From Pegea sp. RAD2-039 (taxonomy: Eukaryota; Chordata; Thaliacea; Salpida; Salpidae), in the NCBI GenBank assembly GCA_034620365.1, contig JAQGEQ010000357.1, positions 62,001 to 126,000 of the forward strand: a DNA stretch of 64,000 bases, read 5' to 3'. A model generated the notes under the pieces. It was given only the letters and a program-made list of their open reading frames with translations, did not search any database and was not told where the DNA came from. Below, piece after piece: positions 36,767 to 52,211 of the stretch (its first letter is position 1; each line of letters opens with the position of its first letter). The position numbers were made by a program, and so were the translations under genes.

Positions 36767-39434
36767 TCTATTTTTGATCAATAATCGAATTTATGAAAAA
36801 AAATTACTACAAAAAAATCAAACCTAAAAAATATAAATTATTATATTATTAGAGACTATTACAGAAACAATAAATCTTGATAATAAATATAGATAAAAAT
36901 ATATAAAAATAAGTTCCCAACTATAAAAGTAAACAATAAAAATAGTTTAAATATCAGCTGAACATAAATATAATATTTTATTTCTTGAAAATAACTTGTA
37001 TAATTGGTTGAAATTTATAATTTAAAAGTTATAATTTAATAAAAACAAATTTTTACAGAAAATAGTTTTCATAGAAATTAATAATTTTTGGCTAACCTTA
37101 AAATATATAATAAAATAAAAAACCAACATAAAACAAATTGTTTTAAAATGTCATTTAAACAAAACAAGCTAATTGATAAAAAACAGAACTACATATTTTA
37201 AAAAGTAAATATAAAGTTTTACAAGTTAAATTTATTGAAACTTTATTTTATGAAATAGCTTCAAATAAACTAAAGTTATTATAATTTAAAAGAATTTCAC
37301 AATTTAGAGAATAGTAATCAAAATTATTACTACTAACCCTATCATTGAGTAACATATGGTGGTCTTTAAACATTTCATAGAGATAGCAAATAAACAAACA
37401 ATTATATAATATAAAATAGCAACTAGCAAAAACGATTAATACTTCAGAACTAAAGAAAAAATTCAAACAAAATTTCTAGAAAAAAATTGGATAACTTTGC
37501 AAAGTGATATGATAAGCTAAAAATGATATTTTAGTTATACTTAATAACAAACTACACAAGTTTTAACTAGACTGCAAATAATACTTAAAATAAAGCTTAA
37601 TACTACTTTGTATAAAACTATATTTACTTTAAAAAAAGCAGCCAAAGTTTTTATTATTACAAAAATTAAATGTGAGAAAGATGACGACAAAGAAGAATTA
37701 CTACATAGTAACACTATAGCACCAAACATAACACTTTTACGAAAAAAATAATCTAAAAATGCTTGCAACCATTCTAACTACCTTCTAAATCGGTTAAAAA
37801 TGGAAGAAAAAAATAAAAATAATAAAACTGAAAAGATTTATTAAAAATAGAAAACACAAAAATTAATCATATTTTTTTGTGATTAAATAATTTGTATATA
37901 TAATAAAATTGAGTTTATGATTAAAATGGTTATGTATTTGTATATTATCATAATCTAAAAAATCAGACGTAAAAGTTACAGAAAAGTGTAATTATTGTAT
38001 TGTTATTTACTGATTGTAAGAGAAACATGGCTATAAATGATAACAATTAGTTATGTAAATTATTTGAAGGAAATTGATTCTACTTTGGGTCTCAATTAAA
38101 AATCAAACTTTTAGTATAAGAAGCACAAAAAATAAATGTGCTCTTAGCAGGAGTTAAACAATTGCTGATGTCTATTAAATTCAAAAGCCATACAAAATTA
38201 TTTAGCTTATTTTTTTTGAAAATTACGAAACTACAAAATCTAAAAAAAATCATGTTAATAATTTGTTCAGTTTGTAGATTATTTTTTGAATGTAGGTAAT
38301 TTACTATTTTCAATCGTCTTTTGATCTTAATAAGCCCAAAAATCTTATAAATTTAATTGATTAGTTTTTAAAGACAATTCATTATTAAAATGTTCCTTTG
38401 TCATTAATAAAAAATTCAGACAAAAAGTCTTTAAAATATTTTCTTCTGATTGATAACAGGAAATTATGACCAAATTGATCCAAAACATAAAAAAGTACAA
38501 CGTCTAAAATCATAGTCTTTTTAAGCTTATTACAAATAACAATACAGAAATTGTTTTTTATTCAGCTTGAAATATCTATTGCGTAATCATTAAAACCGAG
38601 ATTTTTATACTTTTTGAAACATAATAGTTTATTTTTCAGCAAAATTTGCTTTCAAAATACTATCTTTAAACCTTTCGACACAATTTCTATTTGAACCATA
38701 AAAACATTTTTTTTTTCATTAACGTTACATACGCATTGAGTTGAACATTTAAAAATCTTCAAACAAACTGCAAAAGCTTACTTCAAAGCTTAATAAACAA
38801 TTATTTAAAGATCAACAAAGTTGAAAATTTATTATATTATGTTTACTTAAGTAACAGTTTACTTAAACCCCTACTATATAATCACTAAAATTACTCCAAA
38901 ATAAGTCATCTATTAAAATGAACATGTTAATTTAACTTTTTTTAATATAGTGTAATATGCTTCACCCTTTCTCGCAAAGTTGAAAAAATCAAGCTCTGTT
39001 AAATTGCTTGGTGCTTCCAGACATTTACTGAACCTTCAAGTATATTTTACAATTTTCAAATTTGTTGTTTCATTTCGAGAATCTATATGAGTCAGATTTT
39101 TTTTGTGTTTGAATTTTTCATTGATTACTTTTATTAAACTTTAAAATACTAAAATCAAATATAATAAGCTGAAGAAAATGTGATCAAGCTTTAATTCTTT
39201 CTGTTTTTTTTTTAACTTTTTCTCTTTGTTAAAAAAATCTCAATTAAAAAATTAAAAAAGTGGAATTCTGAAATTATGAATCTTTAGAAATCTCACAACC
39301 ACTAATTCAGATTCTAACAACTCTACTGAATCTAATAAATATATTCCCTGAGTAGAAAAACGAAAAGAAAAATTTGAAGAAAAACCTTATTTTGTATTTT
39401 TTGTTTCCACGATAATCATAATCAGATGCAAAAA
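36767..39434. other. AT-rich intergenic DNA
   Basis: Long AT-rich stretch with homopolymer runs. Reverse-strand frames of 70-75 codons (37,248-37,768; 38,092-38,313) are low-complexity and not supported as genes. Confidence 0.5.
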
Positions 39435-39497
39435 CATTTCACCGTCAAACAAAGGGGTTAGAAAGTCTCTATTTACCCCTAAGTCATCATCTACATG
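39435..39497 (-). promoter_or_regulatory. Candidate SECIS element in the MIEN1-like 3' UTR
   Basis: About 105 bases downstream of the MIEN1-like stop codon, the minus strand reads ATGA (39,487-39,484), then CTTAGGGGT, an unpaired AAA (39,474-39,472), a mini-hairpin TAGAG-ACT-TTCTA, then ACCCCTTTG, TT and TGA (39,447-39,445). AGGGGT/ACCCCT pairs six bases and a C-G closes below two U-U mismatches. This is the layout of a form-2 eukaryotic SECIS: AUGA/UGA quartet, stem, A-rich internal loop, short apical stem. The stem below the quartet is weak and stem 2 is a little short, so this is a candidate read by eye. Confidence 0.6.
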
Positions 39498-39601
39498 TTC
39501 AAAGCATCTAGATCAAGTGATTTGGTTGAAAGGACAACAGCTATAGATGAAAATTGATATAAATACATATGGAATAAACATTAAAAAATCAACGATGATG
39601 T

Positions 39602-40183
39602 TTACAAAATAGAACATGTCATCTGACTGTTCTCAATTACATTTGGTTCTTCTCCAGTTCGCGATTTTTCGATTGCAGCTACAATCTGTAGAGGAAATGA
39701 CGTCATAAGAGTCACGATAAACGAATTAAATAGCGGAAAAGTTTCTTTTTGATTTTGAAATATAATTTTTAGGTTATTATCGATTTAAATTCATCTTAAA
39801 CAAATAAATGTTGGAATAAAAATTATAGAAAACTTACATCGTTTTCATATGGGAAGCCATAAGTAGCTAACTTCGAAAAGACGACTTTTTCATCTACGGA
39901 CACTTCAAACGATCCTGCAAGGGTTAATGATGAAGATAAATTAATATCATCTACAATCAGAAAACTGCGTCTTTACCTGCTCTTCCTTCGAAACCAGAGA
40001 TTTCTACTTCAGAGCAGAGCTTTTCTAAAGATGCTTTTAGATCTAAGAAGCGTCCGTAATAACCTCAGCTAGCACTGAAAAATGACAAATTCAATGAAAC
40101 AAATTTATTAATCATAAAAATTTGAGTTGAAATTCAACTTACCAATATTCTATCTTCACTTGTACAACCTTGGGGTCTGACAT
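39602..40183 (-). CDS. MIEN1: MIEN1/Rdx12-type thioredoxin-like protein, apparently a selenoprotein (CxxU)
   Basis: Four exons: 40,143-40,183; 39,977-40,074; 39,838-39,914; 39,602-39,685. They join in frame to 99 codons if the TGA at 40,065-40,067 is read through. The protein begins MSDPKVVQVKIEYCAS, then TGA, then GYYGRFLDL. It continues with FEVSVDEKVVFSKLATYGFP and YENDIVAAIEKS and ends CSIL. Vertebrate MIEN1 (C17orf37, Rdx12) has YCEPCGF at the redox site, FSKLENGGFPYEKDL, and a prenylated CVIL end. Thus the second redox cysteine is replaced by the TGA, as selenocysteine is in SELENOW. The CSIL end should be a geranylgeranylation CaaX box, placing it at membranes. MIEN1 promotes migration signalling in vertebrates. 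A SECIS-like hairpin lies downstream. SELENOW is the main alternative name, but the C-terminal half and CaaX favour MIEN1. Confidence 0.85.
40065..40067 (-). other. MIEN1: In-frame TGA, probable selenocysteine codon
   Basis: In exon 2 the codons run TGT (split by the intron), GCT, AGC, TGA, GGT, TAT, giving C-A-S-U-G-Y. The position equals the second cysteine of the C-x-x-C redox motif in MIEN1. Downstream codons and two further splice junctions keep the conserved frame, which argues against a true stop. Confidence 0.75.
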
Positions 40184-40610
40184 AATACAAATTATTTAAA
40201 AAAAAATTAAATAGAAGCTTGTCTGAATGTAAAATAAAATATATGAAACTGAAATTTAACTGAAATAAAAAGCTACTTTACAAAGTAAAGAGGTTCGAAT
40301 GTTTTTACAAATGCTTTTGAACGATACTTGAAAGTAGATACCTATTTAGGGAAAAAAGACAAATTACCTTTAGATATAACAACAAGTATGTACAAGCACA
40401 GCAATAACAACCACAAATAATCGAAAAAAAAGTTTTATCTCATTAAACTATCTGATAGAAAGTTTATAAAAATCAATATCTTCTGCGTGTAAAAAGTGAA
40501 AACCAAAACTTTTACAAATTATTATTTATTCATGTAACAAACAAAATTCAGAATTTATAAAAAAACGTCAATAGAGAAATCCAGATCTTCAAGTCCCAAT
40601 ATCTAGCCAA
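40184..40610. other. Spacer between TXNL4A stop and MIEN1-like start
   Basis: 427 bases between two minus-strand genes. An acceptor-like TTTACATTCAG lies on the minus strand about 50 bases upstream of the MIEN1-like ATG. No gene. Confidence 0.45.
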
Positions 40611-42474
40611 CTAATATCTGTATTTAGTGGAGTAATCTTTGGGAGATACAACAAGACCACGACCCTTTCTTGCACCTCTATAAATTGTTTCAACTATGTC
40701 AATCATTTCTTGTTTGTCTTCCATTGGCCAATTGATTTTATTATTATTACCGGTTCCTAAATCTATCATGATATGCTTGTTTCTGAAAAATAAAATTGAT
40801 TAAATATAAAATTAAAAAATGACATCTAAAGATTTTGATAAATATAAAATTTCAACAATTTCTTGGTCTGAAATTATTTTAAAAAATTCATTTTGAAAAA
40901 AAAGTTAACTTTAAAAGTGCTTTACTACTTATGATTAAGAGAGTAATACAAACAGATTTAAAGTCAATTCAGAGACTTCATATTTGTATTTTAGCTAAGA
41001 AAAAATTGAATTTCAGCAAAAATACATTCCTAAGATTAACTCAAAAAAGCAGTCTATAAATAAAATCAATAAAAGTTTTTGAAAACATGTTACTACAACA
41101 ATAAAAAATTCTTAAATAAGTTTTAAAGATAATAAAGCAATTTAAATTCACAAGAAGCAAAATAACAAACAGATAAAATTGTTAAAATATAAAATAAGTA
41201 AAATAATCTACAAACAAAAATTTATGGAAATTTAGATAAGAAACACAAGAATTGTCAAAAAATTAAGAAACTTTCATACCTGTAGAAAAACATAGTTGTA
41301 CATGGATCATACAATTCATACATCTTGTTAAAGTCAGCAACTTCACTGATATCAACCAGATAAACCACAGCAAAATTCTTCACTTTATCTGAGATACTAT
41401 ACAGAGTCTAAACAAATTGATAAAAATTGATTAATATTTAATAGATTTTAGATTAAGAATTTGTAGAAATAGAAAGAAATTAAACCATATGAATTATGCT
41501 ACAAACAAATAAATAACCATGTGATCTTAATAAAGCTGAGTTGTTACATTTTAGAGAACAAAATATAAATAATTCATTAATGTCATAAAGTATTAATAAA
41601 ATAAAATTTATAATTTGATTTAAAAATACTTTCTTGAACATCGAAATTTCTTTGAGTATATTTTTGTTATGTATCAAAATGTTATATAAAAATAAGTAAA
41701 ACTTAAATTAAAGTATTTATTAATTTTATACTTTTAAAAAGTTTGATAAAAAACATTCTGATAAATGTTTTACTGATTCAAAGTATATCAAGAAAAAATT
41801 AAACTATCAGAAAATAAATTTCACTTATGATAACCTACTTATGATTAAATTTTTTAGCAGTTGAAATTTAATACAAACTGATTTTAAAATTAAAATACTA
41901 TAAATATAAAACCTAAAACTACATAAATTATATTATAACTAAAATATAATTTATAAAAAGTTAATAAAAATGATTACATAATTTAAAATTTAACTAAAAA
42001 ATTTAGATTATATTTAATATATAAATCTAATATTATTCAGGAAATTATATTAAATGATATTATAATTTTAATTCAAAAATTTCACTAGAAACTCAAAATA
42101 CTTTAAAGTAAAAAATATAAATGTAAATTCAAAATATTATAACTAAAATAATATTTCTTAAAATTAAAATGATGATTTAAAATGTAGAAATTATATTATT
42201 TTTAAGATACAAGAACAAAATAAAACTTAAATAATTAAATTTTTACCATTTAAAAAAGAAACATAATCATTTTCAAAAATGAAAATCTATAAACTCATAC
42301 AATAAAGCTATTTTTTATTAAATTTATTTGAAAAAATAATCTAACCTCATCCATTTTCATACAAGCAGGGTCCCAATCATGCCCAAATCTGATCACAACC
42401 ACTCGTTCTTGTTCGTTGAGGATCGCTTGATCAACTTGCCAGCCATTTGTGAGATGAGGAAGCATATAAGACAT
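40611..42474 (-). CDS. TXNL4A: TXNL4A / DIM1, U5 snRNP 15 kDa thioredoxin-like splicing protein
   Basis: DIM1 is a thioredoxin-fold subunit of the U5 snRNP and U4/U6.U5 tri-snRNP, required for pre-mRNA splicing. Three exons: 42,346-42,474 (MSYMLPHLTNGWQVDQAI...), 41,280-41,407 (TLYSISDKVKNFAVVYLVDI...) and 40,611-40,782 (ending PKDYSTKYRY). They join in frame to 142 residues, the exact family length. The segments VVIRFGHDWDPACMKMDE and YELYDPCTTMFFYRNKHIMI are near-invariant in this family. Introns are about 0.5 and 0.9 kb, far longer than those of hemicentin. A splice acceptor (TTGCAACAG) lies 25 bases upstream of the ATG. Confidence 0.97.
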
Positions 42475-45400
42475 CTTGATGTAATGTAGTTTAGCGCTGT
42501 TGCAACAAATACAATTGAGGTACTTGGCAAAATTTAAGTAAAGATTTTAGACTGACTAAAATGGCTTTTTATAAAATTAAAACAAATAAATAAGTAAAAT
42601 TTTATGCTTTAACAATAAAGTATTTCTGTTTTTTAATTTATGCTAATTTGAATAAAAAAGGAAATTAAACTTTTAAAATAATAGAGACTGGAGGTGTAGA
42701 GGACATTATAATTGCTTGACTTCTATATTAAACTTTAAAAAGATTTTATATAAGATTAAAGATTACAACTTACGTGATAGCAGCTTATAATATGTATTAC
42801 GTAGGTTTTCTGTTCATTTTTCTGTATCCAAGATTAAAACTAAAGCTTTTAACTTTCTAAAATTATTAAACTCCTAATATATAATGATAATTGCTGATAT
42901 CTGCTAAACAAGATTTAATGGCCTTAGAAGTAATCAGTATAGCTACTTATAGGTCAAATACTATAATATGTGAAACTGTAAGTCTTCGTATAAATACTCA
43001 TAAAAATACTGTTAGATATACTTAGTTTTAAGGGCTAAGCGTGAAAACCTCTGTTTATTAAGTTTATTGATCAAAAGAACTGGCCACTTATTTTAGAAAG
43101 GCCAAGAAACCATAAATAAACTCTGAGTTGACAAAGTATCGATGAAAATTTCAAAAACTCATCCAAACAATTCATAAGAGTTGTATTAATTGTGAATTTA
43201 TTAAATCTGTTGGAGTTTAATGAATTGGTTATTCAGCTACTGTAAGCCAGAGCAATATAAAGTTACAGAAAATTGTCTTTGCATTAACTTTGATATTTAG
43301 AAAAAGAGTATAAATAGTCATATTATCAGAAGTAAGAAAGACAATGACAAGGTTAGAAACTATCTTAATATATTTATTGGTTAATTGGAAAGTATTTTTG
43401 AAAGGTTTTTGCTTATAACAGTTTTTATTCGGTATGAGTGGTTTGTCTCTCGCAGCTATATGTTAAATAAGAAAAAACGAAATTTTATTTTGCAATTATG
43501 ATCAGGTATCAAGCCATATAGTTTTACACAGTACAGTGGAGGCAGTTTAAACGGTACTTCAAAACAAATAACAAATTGTTAACCTTGGTGCTACAAAAAG
43601 TTATTACTTTACACAAAAAATATTTCAGAAAATTTTTAATCTTCTTGAGTGCTTTAGAGCTAAAAGAAACACCAGTTATGATAATTAATTACTTTCATGT
43701 TTTAGCCTGCAAGCACTTCATTTCAATTTTGATGGTAGAATAAATTAAACCACTTATTGTACTATAAGACAGGACTACAAAAAGGATTAAAACATTTTTC
43801 TATTTTAATACTTCTGCTTTCTTCTAAGTGTCGTATTTAGTAAAATAGTTGAAAAAAACTCCTAATTCTACGTTCAAAACTTGATTAAAAATTTAAAAAT
43901 CTCATGAAGCAATTGTTTGGTTAATCAAAGCTCGAATTTTTCAAACTCAAGTGATTCGATTCTAAAGGTATTAAGTTAACTTGTGTAGCTTTTATTCACT
44001 TTTATCTGTCGAACATTTTTTTATAAGCTTCTCATAATCGTTATATGTTTTTTGTTTCTTCATGTACTTTGATTTATATCTTCAAAAAAAAAGTTTTTTC
44101 AATGATTACTAAAAAAGTATTCTTCCAAATTTTCCGATAATTATTCAGAGTTTTAAAACCTACAACTAGACCTCTGCCTATTTGCGTAACTAGACGGAAC
44201 ATCTAGGCTTTTTAGTATTCGTTCAAAATATTTTTATTAGCTTGCATTAATCTTTTCATAATATTACAGATTTCATTATTTTTTATATTTTCCTTTTTGT
44301 AACATAAATTTTAAGATTTTTAATCTTTAATAATTTTCTTTTACAAATCACTAATTTTCTTAATTTTACAAATTTAAAATTGACTGAAAAACCCTATTTT
44401 AATTCAATTTTAGTTGTACTTGATAGAATCAATTTTTTTATTAATTATTAACCTTTATCTGTTTAATTATCTTAGTAATGTTTTTTTTTATTAAAACTTA
44501 GATATAAATTATTTATTATAGAAATCTATTATGAATTAGGAATATTTTTTAGTGTATTTATTTCTTTTGTATTTTGAATTAATTTTGTATATTTTTATAA
44601 ATATATATAACTTATATAATGTATACTATAAATATTCCCTTATAGTTTTATCACTAAAATCATTGTAAGGTTATCTTTTAAGTATAATTTAAAAAATTTG
44701 TAAAATAAATAAGCATGTAATCATTGAAAACGTACCCTGAATAGTTTTTAGATTATCTTTAAAATTGTATTATTATTTAATAGATTTTTTAAATGTTTAT
44801 AAAATAAATTTGTAATATTTATGTTTGTGTTCAATCAGTAAATTTAGTTTCTTCAAATACCTTGAATATACTGATTTAAATGTATACTTTTATTTTTTAT
44901 AAATTGTTTTCAATATTTTATTTGTAATTTTATCAGATTTATATTTGGATGAAAAAATTTAATAAATTTCTCATTTCATGTTTTCAAGAATAAAGTTTAC
45001 ATTTTTATTGATTTATAATTTATGATTAATATTAGTTTATGTTTTTTTCTTATTGATTATAAGTTCAGTTAATTTTCATTTCTTTCTATTAGCTAGATGA
45101 AAACTATTTGGTAGTCAATATGAAAGAAACTTTTATCATCACTTTTACCATCACTGGTAATTTAGCATCCGTTAAACAAGAAGTTTGTAATTTTGTTCTT
45201 ATATCATCCTATTTTCTCTAACATAATTTTATTAAACATAAGTTTCTTAAACGTTTATTATTTAAAATTTTAGTTTTTATAAAACTTTTTATGTATTACT
45301 TCAATTTATAGTTTAGTTTGAATAAATTTGATTTATTTTTTACTTTTCTAAGAAATTTTGCCTTTTTTAATTAAGTTATTTTTTACGTTTTAGATAAATT

Positions 45401-45785
45401 TTGTATTTAAGATAATTTACATCGTTTGATTTAGTTTAACAAACTAAAAATTTATAAATCAAAAATTATTTATATGTTTAAATCTTCATAAGCTATTCAT
45501 TTTTTATATATTGTTTTGATAATTTTTACAATAAAAGTGTGCTATTTCTAATGATTTAGTTTTTATAATTCTGCACATGTATTCAGTTTTGTTGGTTAAT
45601 TTTTTAATTATTTATTATATTATATATTTATTTATTTTTTTTTTTTTGTATAAATTGACTATTTATAAATACTTTATTACTTATTAAAACTTTGGCAGCT
45701 TTGTGTTTTGTCTCATTTTCTTTCAGATTTTTGTATCTCAATTTATTTCCATTTAAAAAACTAAACTTCTTTTTACAGTTACAAA
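42475..45785. other. AT-rich intergenic DNA between TXNL4A and PRPF4B
   Basis: Divergent promoter region for a minus-strand and a plus-strand gene, 3.3 kb and strongly AT-rich. No gene or known repeat copy recognised. It ends in the acceptor CTTTTTACAG just before the PRPF4B start codon. Confidence 0.5.
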
Positions 45786-48777
<2,992 letters not shown>

Positions 48778-49967
48778 GACTGGTTAATCTCTGGCTTTTT
48801 ATAAGCAAGCATTGTAGATAGAAGATGCTTTTGTAGAACATTTGCATTTTGAATACCCCCCTCCCTCTTGGTTCTTCTGGTATTTTCAATCAGTTTATAT
48901 TTGGATCAAAAAAACTGTCGTTGTCGACTTGTAGACTTTTGCTAATTTAATATAATTTTTTTTGTGTTAAATGCATCTGATTGGAATTTTTGCTCTTGCA
49001 AATATCTCTGATTAAAACTTGAATTTAACAATTTAATTCTCAACTTGCTAGGTGAGGGTTTGGACGAGAAGTCTACTAAAAGATGGCGATCAAGTTGACC
49101 AGAAGTTTTGTCAATTCTTCATAATGGTATAATTTGAGATGAAGCCTAAAAAATCTTTATATGTTAAAATCTGTTTTATTGTACCAATTCTTGTTGAGCA
49201 GTTTATTTTGTAGACAATTGTACCACCAAATTATTTGCTTGGTTTTATGAAATGGAAAATCTTTGACAATTTAAACTGATTTAAACTGTTCATCATTTCA
49301 GGAGGGGACTTCCTCGTAAACATCCAACTTCCAGAGCATCTTAAAGCTCAGTTTAAAGGTATTATGTTTATAGGAAACGACAAAGTATTTGTTAAATAGG
49401 TTTAATTTACAACAAATATAATTGTTATCCAACTTTATTGTTTTAATAAAATCTCACATAAGAACTTGATTTATGCCAATTTTATTTTTTTTAATCTGGC
49501 CCCTGTCCTATGCCGGTTGGTTGACCATCTCAGAATACTTTGGAGTTTTTCTCATCGATCTATTTTGGTTTGAACGTCTTCAAACGAGGTTCACTTCTCA
49601 CAAATAATGTAAACCGATTTTTAATTTTTTTCTTCTACACCATTTGTTGTAGTTTTCTAATCTTTATTATTTCCTTTAATAAAAGCTTTGATGGGCTTTG
49701 AAATGTGGGTCGTAAATTTTACTGATTCAAGTTTTTGGCCAACAAATTTGTAGCTTTAATTATTTGATGATATCATAAAAAGTTTTTCATATAGTTTTAT
49801 CAAATTTTTCTTACTTCAGTTATTAACTCTACCAGGTCTTCTGCCTGGGTTTACTCCCAAAGCAACTAAAACGTTCATACTTATTAGCCAACGAAGCTAT
49901 AACTTAGAAACTATTCAGTCGATTTATCTAATATCTAGGACAGAGAAAGTTTAAAATAAAACTTATA
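48778..49967. other. PRPF4B 3' flank and AT-rich intergenic DNA
   Basis: No gene recognised. Slightly more complex patches at 49,040-49,140 and 49,300-49,360 have no coding frame of note. Confidence 0.5.
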
Positions 49968-50092
49968 ATTCGATCTCGTAGTTGCTGGTCGTGCCACTAA
50001 ATATTTGACTAAAATCAGTTAGTTCAGCGCACGCTGCTCTTCACTAATCAAAGCGTATGCGCAGAAAGGAAGTTTTTTCCATGTAACTGCAC
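49968..50092 (-). repeat. Dispersed repeat family 1, copy 2 (reverse strand, partial)
   Basis: On the minus strand it reads CTTCCTTTCTGCGCATACGC, then TTTGATTA, a GCTGAACTA block and TTTAGTGGCACGACC. This is the same block order as copy 3 at 56,595-56,800 (TTTCTGCGCATGCGCTTTGATTA...CTGAACTA...TTTAGTAACGTGGTC). It is truncated at both ends relative to copies 1 and 3. Confidence 0.7.
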
Positions 50093-50477
50093 AGCTCAAT
50101 CAAAACTATAGAATTAAGAGGATTTATATGTGATAATAGCAGGAAGAAGGGTTGTCAGGATGTTGCACCTCTGCAGTTTCTCCACTCAACGAATAATTTT
50201 ACTTTTAAATGATGAACTTTCTAAAAAGTAAACTTTCGATAAAGAAAGAATAAATAAGCTTACTAGTTGGAATATCATCAACTTTTAAATTCACAATAAT
50301 CTTTTACAGAAATTTTTTTCCTCATTTGTTGATATATTTAGTTATATGAGATTTCTTCAGTTCGTTGAAGTAACTTGTTACAATTTGGCTTATTTACCAA
50401 GAACAATATTTTTTAAAATCTTGTTGGTAAAGAAAGCTAGCCAAATAGAAAAGTAAATCTTAATAGTTATATTTATA

Positions 50478-50512
50478 ACAATAAACGCGAAGGAGGGTGC
50501 CTGAAAAGAAAA
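50478..50512 (-). repeat. Dispersed repeat family 2, fragment (reverse strand)
   Basis: The minus strand contains CTTTTCAGGCACCCTCCTTCGCGTTTATTGTTATAAAT in pieces, equal to the distal part of the repeat seen at 53,536-53,704 and 63,731-63,890. Only the distal end is recognisable. Confidence 0.6.
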
Positions 50513-51401
50513 ATAAATAATCAATATAGATCGTGATGTAACTAGAAAAATATAAAAGCAAACTTTAATAGTTGAAATTATGTTCCCTCAACAAACATTT
50601 ATTTAGATTAAACAAATCTCTTTCGTCTACAATCTCACCAATACTTTTGCTTTTATCCTAATCTTTTAATCGTATTTGTTACATCTTATTTTACTAGTTA
50701 TATAATATTTACTTAAATATACTTACTTATATAAGGCCCAACAAAGCTCTTTTTCTATTTCATTCAAAGCTTCTATATATGTGAAGGTATTAAAATACTA
50801 ATTTCAAATTTACCTAAAATAATTTTGTAAATAAAAGGATGTACAACCATTTAATTAATCTCTGCGTAAGTTGAGTCCATTCTATTTAAGAAAAGTTTTT
50901 ATAGACAAAGGTGTCAAATTGTCCAAAACTTTCTATCCTATTATACTTAATTGATTCAACAACAAAACTTGTCTTTTAAAATAAACATTTTTTAATGAAT
51001 GAAAATACTTTATGAAAAGCTTTTATTAAACAGAAAACTAATTTTATTCTTTAGAATTAAAACGGTTTGTAAACAAATTTTAGAATAAACCACTTTATTA
51101 AGAGTAAATTACAAGAATCGTAAAATTTTTTATTATAAATTTAATTATTACAACATCACACAATTTTTTACAAGATCTATTTTTCATCAGTAAATTAATA
51201 ATTATTTTCGTTTTAGATTTTCACAAATTTTACAATCGGTAAAAAAGTCATCAAATACCATTTGTCAAAAATGTGAAAGTTTAAAAAGTTGCATAAGCAA
51301 TTGTTAGGTTTCAAAAGACAAATTTGTTAAGTTTCTAATTAGTTCATACCAAGTCGTGTTTTTATTTTACAAATTAATAACTAATTAGTCTGGCAAAAAG
51401 T
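50513..51401. other. AT-rich intergenic DNA
   Basis: No gene seen. Confidence 0.45.
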
Positions 51402-52211
51402 TCATTCACCCTCTTCTTCTTCTTCTTCAACCAAACATTTCACTTTATCTTCCAGAAAAGCATCATCCTAAAAAATTTATTTCATAAATTCTCCATATTG
51501 ACTTAAATAAATAAATAAACTTTTATTACTTTCATACTGAAGAATAAAACTCCACTAATAATCTGCAAAGGGACAACCCCCCATAGTAAAGCAAATGTGT
51601 ATTTATAAACTGTTGTGGTTGGTCGTTCTTGTGCCATAAATATAGCCAAAGCAAACGCCACAAAACAACCTAAAAATATAAATCAATTTTCGATAGATTA
51701 TTCTTCAAAGGAATAATTAATAAGAATGCAAATTAAAGAATAGATTTAAATGATAAATGCAAAAGAAAGTTTTTTATAGAATTAATAAAACTTGTCGTGA
51801 AATGTCTACTTTGCTTGAAATATTTTATGAAATTGTCCTTAAGGCATACGCACCTCCAAAAATAGAAATTACGGCACCAAGAACGGCTCTACCTCTGCCA
51901 AGCCCAAAAAATCTTGTTATTAGAATAATTCCAGATATGATAATACAAATTATTGAAGTCAATACTAAAGCACCCATTCCCAGCACCCAAGCTTTAAAAA
52001 AAAACAATTTGTAATAAATAATTAAGATATTAGATTTAACTTTTGTAAATGATTGTTTACTTTCATCATTAGTAGTCCTCCCGATAATAACTGAAGTAAA
52101 ATTAGAGCTCCAGCCATCAGTCAAAAGAGCTGTTAAGCATAATCCCAAAGAAGAAGTTAAAATAAAAACGTGTAGAATTAATATTACTAAATTGTCTTTT
52201 ACTTGCTTCAT
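51402..52211 (-). CDS. Four-pass membrane protein of claudin/PMP22/clarin type
   Basis: Four exons: 52,061-52,211; 51,854-51,991; 51,530-51,669; 51,402-51,467. They give about 164 residues starting MKQVKDNLVILILHVFI. Four hydrophobic segments are visible: residues about 8-30; about 52-75 (WVLGMGALVLTSIICIIISG); about 84-108 (GRAVLGAVISIFGGCFVAFA); and about 120-142 (FALLWGVVPLQIISGVLFF). The first extracellular loop is short (TDGWSSNFTS, with a possible N-glycosylation site) and has one tryptophan but not the claudin W-x(n)-W-C-C motif. The cytoplasmic tail ends in a run of glutamates (VEEEEEEGE). The topology fits the claudin/PMP22/clarin/TMEM superfamily; no single family is recognised. An acceptor TTGCAACAG lies nine bases upstream of the ATG, the same sequence as before TXNL4A. 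Confidence 0.7.

Noticed and set aside
40065-40067. Reading the MIEN1-like TGA as a pseudogene stop
   Set aside because: Frame, splice sites and conserved residues are intact on both sides, the TGA is at the redox position, and a SECIS-like hairpin follows; the pseudogene reading stays possible but is less likely.
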